Origin: Chionis minor
Lineage: Eukaryota > Chordata > Aves > Charadriiformes > Chionididae
Direction of reading: 5' to 3'
NCBI GenBank assembly: GCA_013398295.1
Contig: VZSF01000867.1
Location: 372,001-436,000 of the forward strand
DNA: 64,000 nucleotides
This document shows positions 1-11,106 of the stretch, piece by piece. The notes below the pieces were generated by a model, which ran no database searches, was not told the origin of the DNA, and saw nothing but the letters and a program-made list of their open reading frames with translations. Within the stretch, counting starts at the first letter, position 1; the number at the start of each line of letters is the position of its first letter. A program made the translations under genes and the position numbers.

Positions 1-1100
1 AGTTTGCTAGTGACTAACAATTCATTATTTTCTAATACATAGGCAATAGAGAAATATCCTGCCTGAAAATTTAGAATAAAATTTGGTTGATGCTCTATTG
101 TAACCCCTTAATGCCACAGCCACCAGAGAACAGTAACGATGCAAGAATAAGTGGTGTTTCTCTCTTCTCTGAAGGTAAAACAAGTATTTTCCCCAAGTTA
201 GGTCACATTCACAATGAAGCAGAGAACTTGTGCCGCAGCCATTATTCTAATAACACCCATCTGTAAAGTTGCTTCTCTGTTATTATAACTGTGTCTTGGC
301 TCAGAACTTTGTGAAAATGACACACTGAAAATAAGTAATAAGGTTATCAGAAGATAGGAGATGCTGCTTGGAAGGAAACACTTAGAGGAGCTAATCCAAT
401 GCCAATGCATCTGTTAAAATGCTGTTAATTTTAAGACAACTCTTATGGGAAGGCAAAGAAAATTGTTTCAGCAGGTGGTAAAAGATTTTTTTTTGAGCAC
501 TTTTGTGAAAACTTTGTTATATTTTATTGGGGAAGGGCTTCCTTAAAATTAGCACTCTGGGGCTTTACCTCCTGTATAAATATTCCCTAATAAGAAAAAG
601 TAGAATGAATGTAATTTGAAAGCAATAATCATTTCAGCAGAGGGCAAAAAGGCATGCACCTATGTGTTATTTTGGAAATTGCCCTCTTTTATTCCTGTAT
701 TCTTGGCGATACCTATGCAAGCCAATCAACAATTTTTCAGCTGTGGACAAAGTGGATCTGCAAGTGCGGTTGCAGGCAGCCACTCCACTTCACTCGCAAG
801 CTGCATTTCAGCACTGAACTGTGCAGATTTATGCCAGATCTGGCTGTCTTCCCAGACTGGTGCAATAAGCTCTTTAAAGGAAAACCTTGCCACAGTATTC
901 ACAGGAGTACATGTACTCAAGAGCCTGAATGTATGCATGAGCATATGTTTTTGGAAGCCTTCATGGGTTACATGGAAGCAGTGCTTTTTCTCATTTTTAC
1001 AGGAGAGGAACTAGTGCATGTCTGCTTGAGAAGGTGAGATGGTTAGACATTTGCCTTGCCCATGCTACAGGCTTTCATAAAGTCTGTGTCTTTCCATGTA
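1..1100. other. AT-rich non-coding stretch, nothing recognised
   Basis: Two overlapping plus-strand frames (616-1014 and 654-1037) and a minus-strand frame (726-944) cover the same bases. None has a recognisable domain or convincing splice sites, so I read them as chance frames. No repeat family was recognised here. Confidence 0.6.
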
Positions 1101-1108
1101 TGTCTGCC

Positions 1109-1205
1109 CCAAATACACAGAGGTTTAGATCAGCTCCGAAGAGAATAAAAATAATTTATATCACAGCCAGGAACAGATCCAAGATCTCTTAATTTCTATT
1201 CTGTA
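1109..1205 (-). mobile_element. Possible MIR-type SINE relic
   Basis: The plus strand reads like a decayed antisense MIR: a 'cacagaggttt' block (about 1117), then 'atcacagccaggaacag' (1160-1176), then 'atccaagatctctt'. The order matches the antisense MIR core (gaggcacagagaggttaa, then cacacagctaggaag, then the gatttgaacccagg-like part). The match is by eye over about 90 bases and is weak. A chance match is possible. Confidence 0.35.
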
Positions 1206-2899
1206 TTATTAATGTCTTGCAGATATCTGTCATGTCAAACTTTCCAGGAAGCCCAGGAGTTGAGTTTGGTTTTTAATAGCAGCTATTACTCTGATTTCTT
1301 AGAATTAGCTGTAATCATTTTAGAAGAGCTGTACAGCAATCTGAAATGTCATCCTAATGCAATATTTTGATATAGCTCTCCCATGGCATATATGTTAACT
1401 CTTAGGTGCAGGCGCAAGCAAAAACAGTCAAGGGAAAAAAACCACCACACCAAAAATTCCTCAGCGAGAAGAGTGAGAGAACAATATAGAATGTTTATGT
1501 TCTTCCTCATAGTTTTAATTTCAGCTTTGTTTCTTGGGTGTTTTCAGTTAATTTCTCTCCTGTTCTGATTTCCAGGAACAAATGAGAACTCTCAGTGTAC
1601 TCTTTAGTAATGTATTTGAGTCCTGAGAACAAAGTAAAGTGTCTTTCATAGTTTCCCCCAAGCATTTAACATCTCTTCAAATCATGTTTTAGTAATGGAG
1701 AATTATTAATGTAATGCAAAAGGTCTGAAGGCTAAAAGCATATGCATCTTTATTTTACTATGTTTTCATTTATCCTTACTCCAAACATTTGAATTGTGCC
1801 TTTGAGCTTATTTTTTAATTCAAAATTACAAAAAAGTTATTTAAAAAATCATAATCTTGAATTAATTTTCTATGTAACGTGGCAATCACACTTGTAAAAT
1901 GGTACATACAATTATTTACCATGAGAAAACAGTGAGACAGCCAGATACAGATGAAAAAATATGATACATTCACTCTTGCATGAAGTAATACATGTAATTT
2001 AACAAGCGTCTTGCATTTATTCTGAAATGTGTCTGGTCACTAAATACACTGTGAATTAAAACTCATCTACAAGCTTGATATATACATTCATATCATATTG
2101 CAAGAACTTTTATCGGAGTGACAGATGTGTAAGCATACACAAGTGAAAGTAAAATGCACTGCAAAATGAATTTCCTTTGTGTGGGAGATTTGCAGTTGGG
2201 CCAATGAAACCAGCTAGTTTTTTTCAAGTCATCTAACTCATTTCTCCAGTGAAGGCTGGGAAGACACCTTTTATCTGCTATGAAAACTGATTGATTTCTA
2301 CTTTTGGTTCTCTTTGCACCACAGGCTTCTACTGAAAATTAGTTCTCGCTTGTAATGTTTTCAGCCCCAACTGTGTTCGCCCTTGAAATCAGCCTACTGT
2401 ATACAAGTATCTTGGATTGAAATACATACATTTCTTCTTTCAATTTAACAAAAAATGTCAGCCCTCTTGGTTTATTGATAGGCCATCATGCAGGCTTCAC
2501 AGCTCTGCTCATTGATAAGAACACCTACTGATAAATTTTATTAACCTCCCACTTTGAATTCTTATTAAATAATTAAAATAGTGAGATTACAAAAGGTTAT
2601 AAAAACATGTACTTTAAACTGTTCTCTTAGTTCCTGCTGATGCTGATTTCACTGCTGCTTTTAATGGTCATTGTACGTGCAGTACTTTGTCCAAGGCAGC
2701 TTGGACAGAGCACTGTCTGAGTCCTCAACACTTAGCCTTCTGCAAATAGTCTTATACTAGCTGTTTTTTTAATAGTCCTTTGAGGATATAATTAATTCAG
2801 GATTCAGTTCAAGAAAACCTAGAAAGTATTCACTACTCAATCAGCATTACTTTGTATGAATTATTTCTCTATTCGGACCAAACATTTTCTATCCACTTC
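1206..2899. other. AT-rich non-coding stretch, nothing recognised
   Basis: Single-copy-looking AT-rich sequence. A short frame at 1383-1568 encodes a basic segment followed by a hydrophobic one, but it has no family resemblance or gene context. No repeats or structured elements stand out. Confidence 0.55.
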
Positions 2900-3497
2900 A
2901 TGGGACGAAGACAATAGCACTGCCCTCTGATCAGCTTCGTGGTCTTCCTCTAGACTCACTCCAGCAGGTCCACATCCTTCTTATGTTGGGGGCCCTCTTC
3001 TCTCCAGGGCTTTATCCCATGATACTCTGAAGAGGTCAAAGTCTGCTCTGCTGAAGGCCAGGGTAGTGAGCTTGCTGTGCACCCTCCTCATCACCCTAAA
3101 AGTCACGAACTCCGCCATCTCATGGGCGATGCAGCCAAGGCCGCTCTTGAGTTTCACATTCCCCACCAGCCCTTCCTTGTTGGTGAGAACAAGGTCCAGA
3201 ATGGCACCTCTCCTCACTGGCTCCTCCATCACTTGGAGAAGGAAGTTATCATTGATGCATTCCAGGAACCTCCTGGATTGGTTATTCCCCACTGTGTTGT
3301 CTCTCCAACAGATACCAAGGTGGTTCAAGTCCCCCTTGAGGACCAGGGCTTGTGAATGTGAGGCTGCTCCTATCTGTCTACAGAGGGTCTCATCAGCTCA
3401 GTCTTCCTGGTTGGGTGGCCTCTAGCAGACCCCCACTGTAACATCATCTGCCCCTGCCCTCCCTTTAATCCTGACCCATAAGCTCTCAGATGAGAGC
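2900..3497 (-). mobile_element. CR1 LINE fragment, internally deleted (endonuclease part joined to late RT part)
   Basis: Read on the minus strand, 3497 to about 2985 is CR1 ORF2 endonuclease (APE-type) sequence. The frame at 3328-2981 carries the 'ICWRDNT', 'SRRFLECINDNFLLQV', 'RRGAILDLVLTNKEGLVGNV' and 'HSKLTTL' blocks typical of CR1. The SDH endonuclease motif near 'GCIAHEM' has lost its aspartate (Ser-Asp replaced by Ile-Ala). At about 2985 the sequence jumps to a block (about 2985 to 2930) that reads as the much later CR1 'LLERVQRRATKMIRG' region. The whole reverse transcriptase catalytic core is therefore missing. The 3' UTR and octamer tail are also absent, so both interior and 3' end were lost after or during insertion. 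It is a dead element. Confidence 0.9.
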
Positions 3498-3499
3498 TT
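3480..3499. repeat. Near-perfect palindrome at the 5' border of the CR1 fragment
   Basis: AAGCTCTCA (3480-3488), a 2-base spacer, then TGAGAGCTT (3491-3499): nine perfectly paired bases per arm. It overlaps the outer edge of recognisable CR1 sequence. The right arm runs into a 13-base direct repeat, AGCTTCAAATAAA, at 3495-3507 and 3511-3523. Confidence 0.85.
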
Positions 3500-6400
3500 C
3501 AAATAAACCAAGCTTCAAATAAATTACTTCTAAAATATCATGGACTATGTGAGATTAAGCTAGTGCAGAACACAAGAAGATGCCTTGTGTTATTTAGAAA
3601 ACAATGACATGAATATTAAGTGCTGCATAATAACATACAGAGAACTTGGCAGTGTTGTGTATTCTCAAACTTTTCTTTGAAATAGTATGTTTCATCTTTA
3701 AACAGGGTTTGGAAAAAGCTTTTATATGGTGTCTGAGGGCCATGAATTCAGGTAAACATTGGACAGAATATATTGAGAATACTTTTGTTAAAACATTTTT
3801 GATATCTCCTCTGTCCGCTTCAGTTTATTTTTTCTTTTGAAACTAGCTATCATAGTTTAAACTGATCTTACTTCCAGCTTGTTTTCAAAAAGCAAACCAA
3901 AGTGTTCCAAATATAACACAACAAAAATAGCCTGGGAGAAAAAGGTTGATCTCATCTACTTATCTATATATGCGTGCATGAAAAGGCTGGAGATGTAAAG
4001 AGGGAAATCATATTTTACCAACCCTGCTTAAAATAAAATCCTGCTTTTAGGCTCAGGTTTGGTTTGCAACTTCTAAACTAGACCTCATTTTCATTTTTAT
4101 CTTATAAACCCATGAAATCAGGGACAGGGAATGGAAATGAAAAGACACTTTATTGTAGCAGCACAACCAGACACCACTGTAATACTTTGTTATGATAACC
4201 CATGAAGAGAATTCACTGTTAACTTGGGACCATACATAATAAAATACAAACAGAGATAATGACTTTAACTCCTCTGCTTTATAGGGTGGAGATTATAGTA
4301 GCAAAGAAAGAGCAGGCTGGACTGATTGTCAGAAAAACGTGCTTTCCAAATGACCTGGTGACCCATCAATTTAATTTTATTCTTCAAATTATATGTATTG
4401 AGATTCCAGCCATGAAATTGATTACATAATTGCACTCCTCCTGAGCCCGGGGAGTCCTACTGAAGCAGGGACGCTGGAATATGCCCAGGCTTTTGTGGGT
4501 TTGGAACCATAAATACCAGCACAGCTCACAGCAATCCCTGCTTCCAAGGCATTTCTGCATCTTGTTCCTACATCTCAGGTTGTTTATTGATACTTTATTT
4601 CTAGGGGCTGCATCTTAGAAAGCATGGATCTCAGTCAGAGATGACCTGTAAGGTAGAACGGGCCAGCTCCAGTGAGCTTTTATTGATTTAGTGCTTATTG
4701 GGGAGGCAATGAGTCTGGTGTCATCAGGTGATGAGATAGAAAAGCTGCGTGCTTCTAAGCAATGAGGTTTAACAATTGAGCTCTTTCTAAGTCTCCTTTC
4801 ATCTTCTCATGCATTATAATGCAATACCCAAGTATAGAGAGGGTAAGCACACGGATTAGATTGACTGGGTCCTCAGTCATTAAAGAAGTATGTATTTCCT
4901 TGGCCATATGGCAGGAAAAGAGGCTAGGAGCAGTTTCAGGGATTTCATCACAGGGCAAGGCTACAAGTCTGATGAACAACAACGCTGATAGCCTTTAGAT
5001 ACAAATATGCAGTGTGCTTTTTGAAACTTGTAGATAAAGCTTGACATTTTTCACTTGCCCAGGAAGATTCTCGGACAAGAGGACGAGCAGCTTCTTCTCA
5101 ATGAGACTGCTGAAACCAGGTGACTCCAGTGATTATTAAGATTTATCTAGGTCATTAGTTCAAATTTGATTCATGCTGTCATTTTCAAGCTCTTTTTGGC
5201 TGTGTTGGATTAAATGAAGTAGTAGACTACGTAGTTCCTACTGGAAAAACTGCTCGTATCACCAAAAAAAATCATCTAATGTTTGCTGAGGAAAATTCAA
5301 TGAGCTTTTAAACTCAGACCTCAATTTTCTCTCTCATCCCCTCCCTCTGTCAGCCTCCTCATTGCTGTTTGAGTCATTTTTCTGATATTTTCTCTGGTGT
5401 CTTCTAGAACACAGAAATAAATCTGTGGCGTTGAAATGCTTTGTGATAATGTACTGCTTTACTTTTCAGTAAGGCCTAGGCAAGATCATTAAATAAAACC
5501 TAANCTCATTTTAAAGGTGAAACTACTGAGAAATGGGGGGTGAAGAATACGCAGCTTCTTTTTTTCGTTTGGGTGTGGGTGTGTGGTGTTTTTGTTGTTT
5601 TGGTTTTTATGGTATATCTGTGCTATGTAATGTAGGAAATATTACACCCACCATCGTAACCAGTGAAGAAAACACCCAGTGTCTTCTTGGGATCAGCATC
5701 ACACTGGTTGCCTGTATCTATAAATTCAAGGGTGAGCAAAACACTATAGTAGAAGAATGAACTTACCTGAGATAAGTATCGAGGAAGCTAAGCCCTGTTG
5801 CTTTGTGCCACTTTCTGTGGTGCTCAGTGACAACTTTGAGCCAAAGTCTCACAGGACCTTTTCTTTTTCAGTGCCAGAGGTCTAACTGATGAGGATTTTC
5901 TGCTATGACCATTTACCCTTCCTTCTAACTTCTGTATCCGTTTCTTTGTTTTCCATTAATTTAGTCTGGTGAATCAAAACTTCTGTGAAAGATTTTAGCA
6001 ACACAGTTGTTGACCTACTCTTTTTGGCATCCATTGAAATAACAATAATAAAAAAGATCCTCTTCCAACTTGACACAGTACACATGCACAGACCGTATGG
6101 CATCTTGTTGAAGTAACTAGATTTGTTTTAGTTTGCAAATACTAACTGGATTATTAAATGCCAGCATTTTTTCTAATGCAACAGTACTTTGGTTATGAGG
6201 AGAAAATAAAATTCCCCCTTCTGCATTATAAGCTTCCTTTTGATTCCCAATAGTCTGGAAAATGGGTAAAATCTTGGCTTTGTTCAGTTTGTCCCATGCT
6301 GGGGAGAAGATTCATCTGGCTTTACCTTCCCTCTTTCCCTTCAAAAGAACTTCTAGTTTCCTGCAAATCTTTATATATTTTTTTTTTCTATTTGATTTGA

Positions 6401-6905
6401 ACAGGCTTCAATTTTAATTGATATTTTAAATTTAAATGAGAAAAAAATGGAAATTAAGAAATCCTGATTTTAGGCCAATTTATAAGCAGTAGTTGAATAT
6501 GAAACAGTCACAGTGGGTCTTTGCATACATGTGGTTGATCACCTAATTTTTATGCTATCATTTTTTTCCTGTTCCTGGATAACATAAGGTGTCAGAGGAG
6601 ACAACTGTGTTTCCCAGCCAGCTACACAGTTATTGTCACAGTTATTAAGGTATTATAAACAAAAAATAGAAAACCTGCTATATGGAGTAATTCTGCACGG
6701 AACTATATCAACACCATGTGACTATAAGTTATGCTATTGATTTTTCTTTCCAGTAGTACTCTTAAGGATGTGCTGTCTCATGCTCAAAACTGTACATTTG
6801 TAGTTTGTTGGACATCATGATACAGTTTGGTGATTAAGTAGTTATAGGTATTTCATCTAGCAATCCATAAAGCAAACTAGTAAATTTTCTTATTATTATT
6901 CTGGG
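3500..6905. other. AT-rich non-coding stretch with one inverted repeat
   Basis: No gene recognised. The 10-base inverted repeat GAAGCAGGGA (4462-4471) / TCCCTGCTTC (4535-4544) lies in a slightly GC-richer patch at 4437-4560. A single undetermined base sits at 5504. Frames at 4755-4982 (minus), 5533-5760 (plus) and 5903-6103 (minus) have no recognisable domain. I treat them as chance ORFs. Confidence 0.55.
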
Positions 6906-6935
6906 TTTTATTTTATTTTATTTTATTTTATTTTA
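6906..6935 (+). repeat. (TTTTA)6 microsatellite
   Basis: Six perfect consecutive copies of the pentamer TTTTA. This is a simple sequence repeat that is probably length-variable. Confidence 0.97.
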
Positions 6936-9310
6936 CTAATTTCTCAAAAATATTAGCAATCACTTACATATGAAATCTGAGGAGCCAGGTGAGTGAAAGC
7001 TACCCAAAGCATACTGTGAATGTTTTGTTGGTATTTGCAGAGATTCAATTAGGGATGAAACTTCAAAAATCCCAGATAAAATATAAATATCAATGTAATA
7101 TTGGTGACTGACCTCCCAACACTAGATTAGTTTGAATTATAAAGCTTACTTTTAGGTGGCCAGACATCACTATGAAAAGAATCCCAATTTTTCTCTCACA
7201 TACCTATTTCAAAAATTATTGTAATGAGCCACTGCTGATAGGGAATAACTTTTCTTATTCTTGATTTTTCTGTGTATCAAAATGATTATAATCTTTTAGG
7301 GCCTTTTTCAATGACAAACCTTCAAAGACAATATCCATAGTGTCCTATTATGCATGCAAGCCTGTGAGTCCTGACCATCTTATCCCAAGTTGCCTATTTA
7401 CAGTCTTGATGAAACACTGATTAGCTCTGATTAGCTAATGGATCGCTGATTAAAATGTCTAATTAAGAAAGTAAGTTATTTTATTCATGCAGTCAAATTA
7501 ACTTCCTCCCACAAAACCAACATGAAATAGTTGTACATGCTGTGTAAGTACTTGATTCTGGAAGGTGCACAGTGTTTCCCAAGCAGTGAGAATTTAGAGT
7601 ATCTAAGATCATTTCATTAGGTATTGCAAGTTATGCAAGCTTATACCACTTTAATGAAAACTATTTCTGCAAATAATATTTTCTTGAAAACACTGCTTTA
7701 TTTTATAAAGCAATGAATTTTGTTACTGCTGCTTTAATCACAAATTTATGTTGTGTACTAATTTTACCAAGTTGAAAACATATATCATTGGGTATTAACT
7801 GACAGAGTATCTTTACTTTAGACTTTTTATTGCCAATGCAGAAATTTAGTAATATTTCTCAAGTGATTATTCAGTAACCTTTAGAAATAATAATTTTTAA
7901 ATGGACTGCTTACCTTTGGTAAGCATGATACAGTGTGATGAATTGAAATGCACATATTTCCATAGTTTTTAATAGTTTGTTAGAAATTTGAATTTGACTG
8001 TACAGAAGTAATAATGAGTAAAGTGGATTGATTATGCTGTCACAGTTGAAACAAAATAATCTAGTGCAAGATTTAATAAGTCAGTGTGACAAGTCTGTCC
8101 ACAAACTGATGTGTCCAACAACTAAGTCAGTATTTCTTAAGCTTGCTATGTATCATCTAGGCCAAACTAGGATCTGTATCCAGCTATAGAAATGTTCTTT
8201 AGTTGATGCTCATTAATGGCAAAGATAGAGTGCAAAGATTATAAACAATTTCCAATTCCCAACAACTGGATGTGCTTTTGAACAAGTTTCAGGAGATACA
8301 TCCTCATTCCCTCAAGGACAATGTGAAATAAGAGGGTCTATGGAAGATGAAAACAAGTCAAATATCTTTCTTAAGATACACACAGTTAATTACAGTTACG
8401 AAATGGATTGTGCAAATTTAATGAAGGCTTTAAGGATGTGGATTTACTGTGCAAGTGTGGCAGCCAAATTATCTATCCATGGATTTAGGAGTCCCTTAAT
8501 ACTCATAGAGGTGATAGACCATAATGGCTCTGAGGAACTGTTAAATCCATCAGATCAAAAGCAACTTCATGTGACAAATTTTACACCTACGTTAAAAACC
8601 TTCAGACATTCCTCCAACATCCTAGATGCTAGAACAGTTGCTTTTGTTGCTAGTTGAACAGCAATGTTCACAAACTATGCTCTTGCTCAATTTTTGACAT
8701 ATTCTTCATTGTTTGATTTCAATAATAATATTGTCTGATATAATGACAGGGGAGTTCATCAGGAGTTCTCTAATCCACTGAAAACTTTGATTTGACATTG
8801 TGAAAAAGAAAATAAAATGGAGGAGGAAAAACTATTGTGCTGTTAAGAGTCAAGTTTCCTGAAAAGAAGTTGGAGTCTAAGGAAAAATAAACCTGATAAC
8901 CATGGCACAATAAATTTCTAATGTCTAAAATTTCTTCTGGAAATGAGGAGAAAGAAATGAAAATTCCTGTTACACCACCATCCTTGTTTTTTTTCTATTA
9001 CTTACCTACTATATATCACTCCTTAGAGACCCATCTACTCCTACTTCATCTGTCTTTCCAGTAACCCTTGAGCAGAGTAATGTCACAGAAAGAAATAAAG
9101 GGGCAAAGTGGAACACCACTGATAACGCTGCCCAGGGGTAATTTAGTGGGCCATGACAATATTCTTAAAAGAAATATATGGATGCCTATTGTGGCAAGGG
9201 TATAGAGAGAAACAAATCACTTCTGCATGAACTGTTGGTGTGGGAAGCTTCCAATTCTCCCTCATTACATATGGTATTAGAAAGCTGAGGCAGGCTCATA
9301 ATGATCCTCA
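6936..9310. other. AT-rich non-coding stretch containing a homeodomain-site-like cluster
   Basis: 7417-7436 is a perfect tandem of CTGATTAGCT, followed by CTGATTAA (7446) and TCTAATTAAG (about 7459). The rest is AT-rich and unremarkable. A plus-strand frame at 8340-8657 (105 codons) is one of the longer frames but shows no domain, signal peptide or flanking splice sites. It is unsupported as a gene. Confidence 0.55.
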
Positions 9311-9314
9311 GCCT

Positions 9315-9390
9315 TGTTTTGGATGTTAGTCAAATCATTTAACCTTGTCACCTCCCTTTAACCTTCTATCTCAACCCAAGAGCACTGACA
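9315..9390 (+). mobile_element. Probable MIR-type SINE relic
   Basis: The order 'gttagtcaaatcatttaacc', a pyrimidine-rich block with 'cctcc', then 'ccttctatctc' follows the sense-strand MIR core (ggcaagtcatttaacctc, tgcctcagtttcc, tcatctgtaaaatgg). Identity is low, as expected for a very old SINE. This was judged by eye. Confidence 0.45.
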
Positions 9391-11106
9391 AGATCAAGGG
9401 ACATAAAAGACTTTGTATCCTCTTGATGGTGGAATGTGATACAGCAGCAAGAGAATAGCTTTTGCTTTCACTCAATTCTTTTCTTTCAATTTGGTACTAT
9501 ACAATTAGCAACTCACAGAGGGGTTTCAAAAAAACATAATAAATTAAAACTATTCTAAGATTTTGAAACGAGGAAACGTATTCACGTATGGGAATAGATG
9601 TTATTAAAAGAATGGGAAATACCTACTAGTAGTGTAAAAAAAAAATAAAATAAACTTGTGATCAATTGCTAAAGTACTTGAAGGAGCGGATGAAGGAGGG
9701 GATGCCAGAGAAACAGCAGAAAATAAAATACCAGAACAAGGAAGAAAGAGAAGCTACTTAAATAATTTGATTTAAGAAGAAATCAGGTTGAAAGGCACAG
9801 CCTTTCACTGGACTGAGTGTAGCAACTGTGAGAGGAAGTCTTTGTTGGCACTTTAAAATATCCATAAGACTCTCAAAACACACTGGGAAAAGAGGCTGGA
9901 TATAGAGAGTCACGTAGGACTTGTTTCTAGGGGACTTTCATTTTAGTGCTGCAAATCTAGCAGGCACTATTGTGTCAGAGGAAAAAAATGAATTAGCATT
10001 GACTTTGTCCAGCAGTTGAAAGTGCCTGCTCAAACAAATCACTGTGGATGATACTCGTCACAAACTTTGATGTCTTTGTTGTTGTATAAATTCTTATGGG
10101 AGATAAGGTTCCACAAATTGATCCTTCTTAGCTGCTTCCAAAAGAAAAAAAAAAAAAGAGGGGGAGGAATTTATGGATTATGGTTCTTTGTAAGCAGTAA
10201 TTCTTGTTGTGCAAATTGTATGGTATAGTTCATTGTTAGTAGACTTTTAGAGTTCTCTCTAGACTGTTAGAAGTAGGTCAAAAATTTTTTGTCAGGGACT
10301 GTCTTTTAAAAGACAAATTGGGATTTTTTTTGTTTGTTGTTTTTAGCTTGTTTTTCTTAGTACATTAATACTTTTCTAGGATTCATCTCCTAGACAGTAT
10401 TTCTAAAAACCGAATGTGTAGAACTGAAAACAAAACATTTAAAAAACCCTAAATTGAAGTTAGCTCTTTGGCAAATAATGGGAATTACTATTTAGCTTAT
10501 TTCTGCTTTTTTACCTTTTTTCTCCCATAGAAGTTTGGTTCCTACTGATTCACAGCATTTAGAAACTCTTCAGAATACACCACAACAGCTCAAAAAAAAA
10601 AAAAAAAAAAAAAAAAGAAAAAGTAGATCATATATAAGCAGGGTTTGCTAACTTTTCAGAGTTAATACTCCAAGGTTCTGGTTTAACACTGGAAAACTCC
10701 ATTTTCCTGAAGAATGACACTGTTTTTACTATATAAAAATGTATTTTCCTGCAAAATTACCAGGGTGTTTTGGATGCTGAGGAACAGATTTTATCATGAG
10801 CTTTTATTGCGGCATGGCCAGGACTGCGTTCCCTCAGTTGTAGCTGCTGCTACAATGGACATGGAATACCTTTATAATGCTTCTTAGCAGCACTGTGTCT
10901 CGGGGAGCAGATATTCTCAGTGTCTCCACTAAAACTGGTGTTGTGAATGGTAAGTCACCTCTAGCAGTTGCTGCAGAAGCAACTCTTGAGGATATTTTGC
11001 TATTAAAGATAGCATGAAGATAAGGCAAATTCCTCACCCAAAGATGCACATGATTTTTCAGGAAAGCTCATTCACCTCTTCTATCAATTTACCTGCTAAA
11101 TAAGGG
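9391..11106. other. AT-rich non-coding stretch with A-rich tracts
   Basis: It contains a run of 13 A's ending in 'gaggggga' near 10148 and a 25-A tract at 10592-10616. A minus-strand frame at 10834-11049 has no recognisable domain. No gene supported. Confidence 0.55.
10592..10616 (+). repeat. Poly(A) tract, 25 A
   Basis: Uninterrupted run of 25 adenines followed by 'gaaaaag'. No retropseudogene or SINE body was recognised immediately upstream, so it may be a simple repeat rather than a retroposon tail. Confidence 0.95.

Noticed and set aside
3066..3425. Two plus-strand ORFs at 3.1-3.4 kb
   Set aside because: They are antisense to the CR1 endonuclease frame, which is the recognisable one.
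8340..8657. 105-codon plus-strand ORF
   Set aside because: No domain, no signal or membrane segment, no splice or promoter context. Length is within chance for 64 kb read in six frames.
10592..10616. Poly(A) tract considered as the tail of a processed pseudogene
   Set aside because: No recognisable gene body upstream and no flanking target-site duplication seen.
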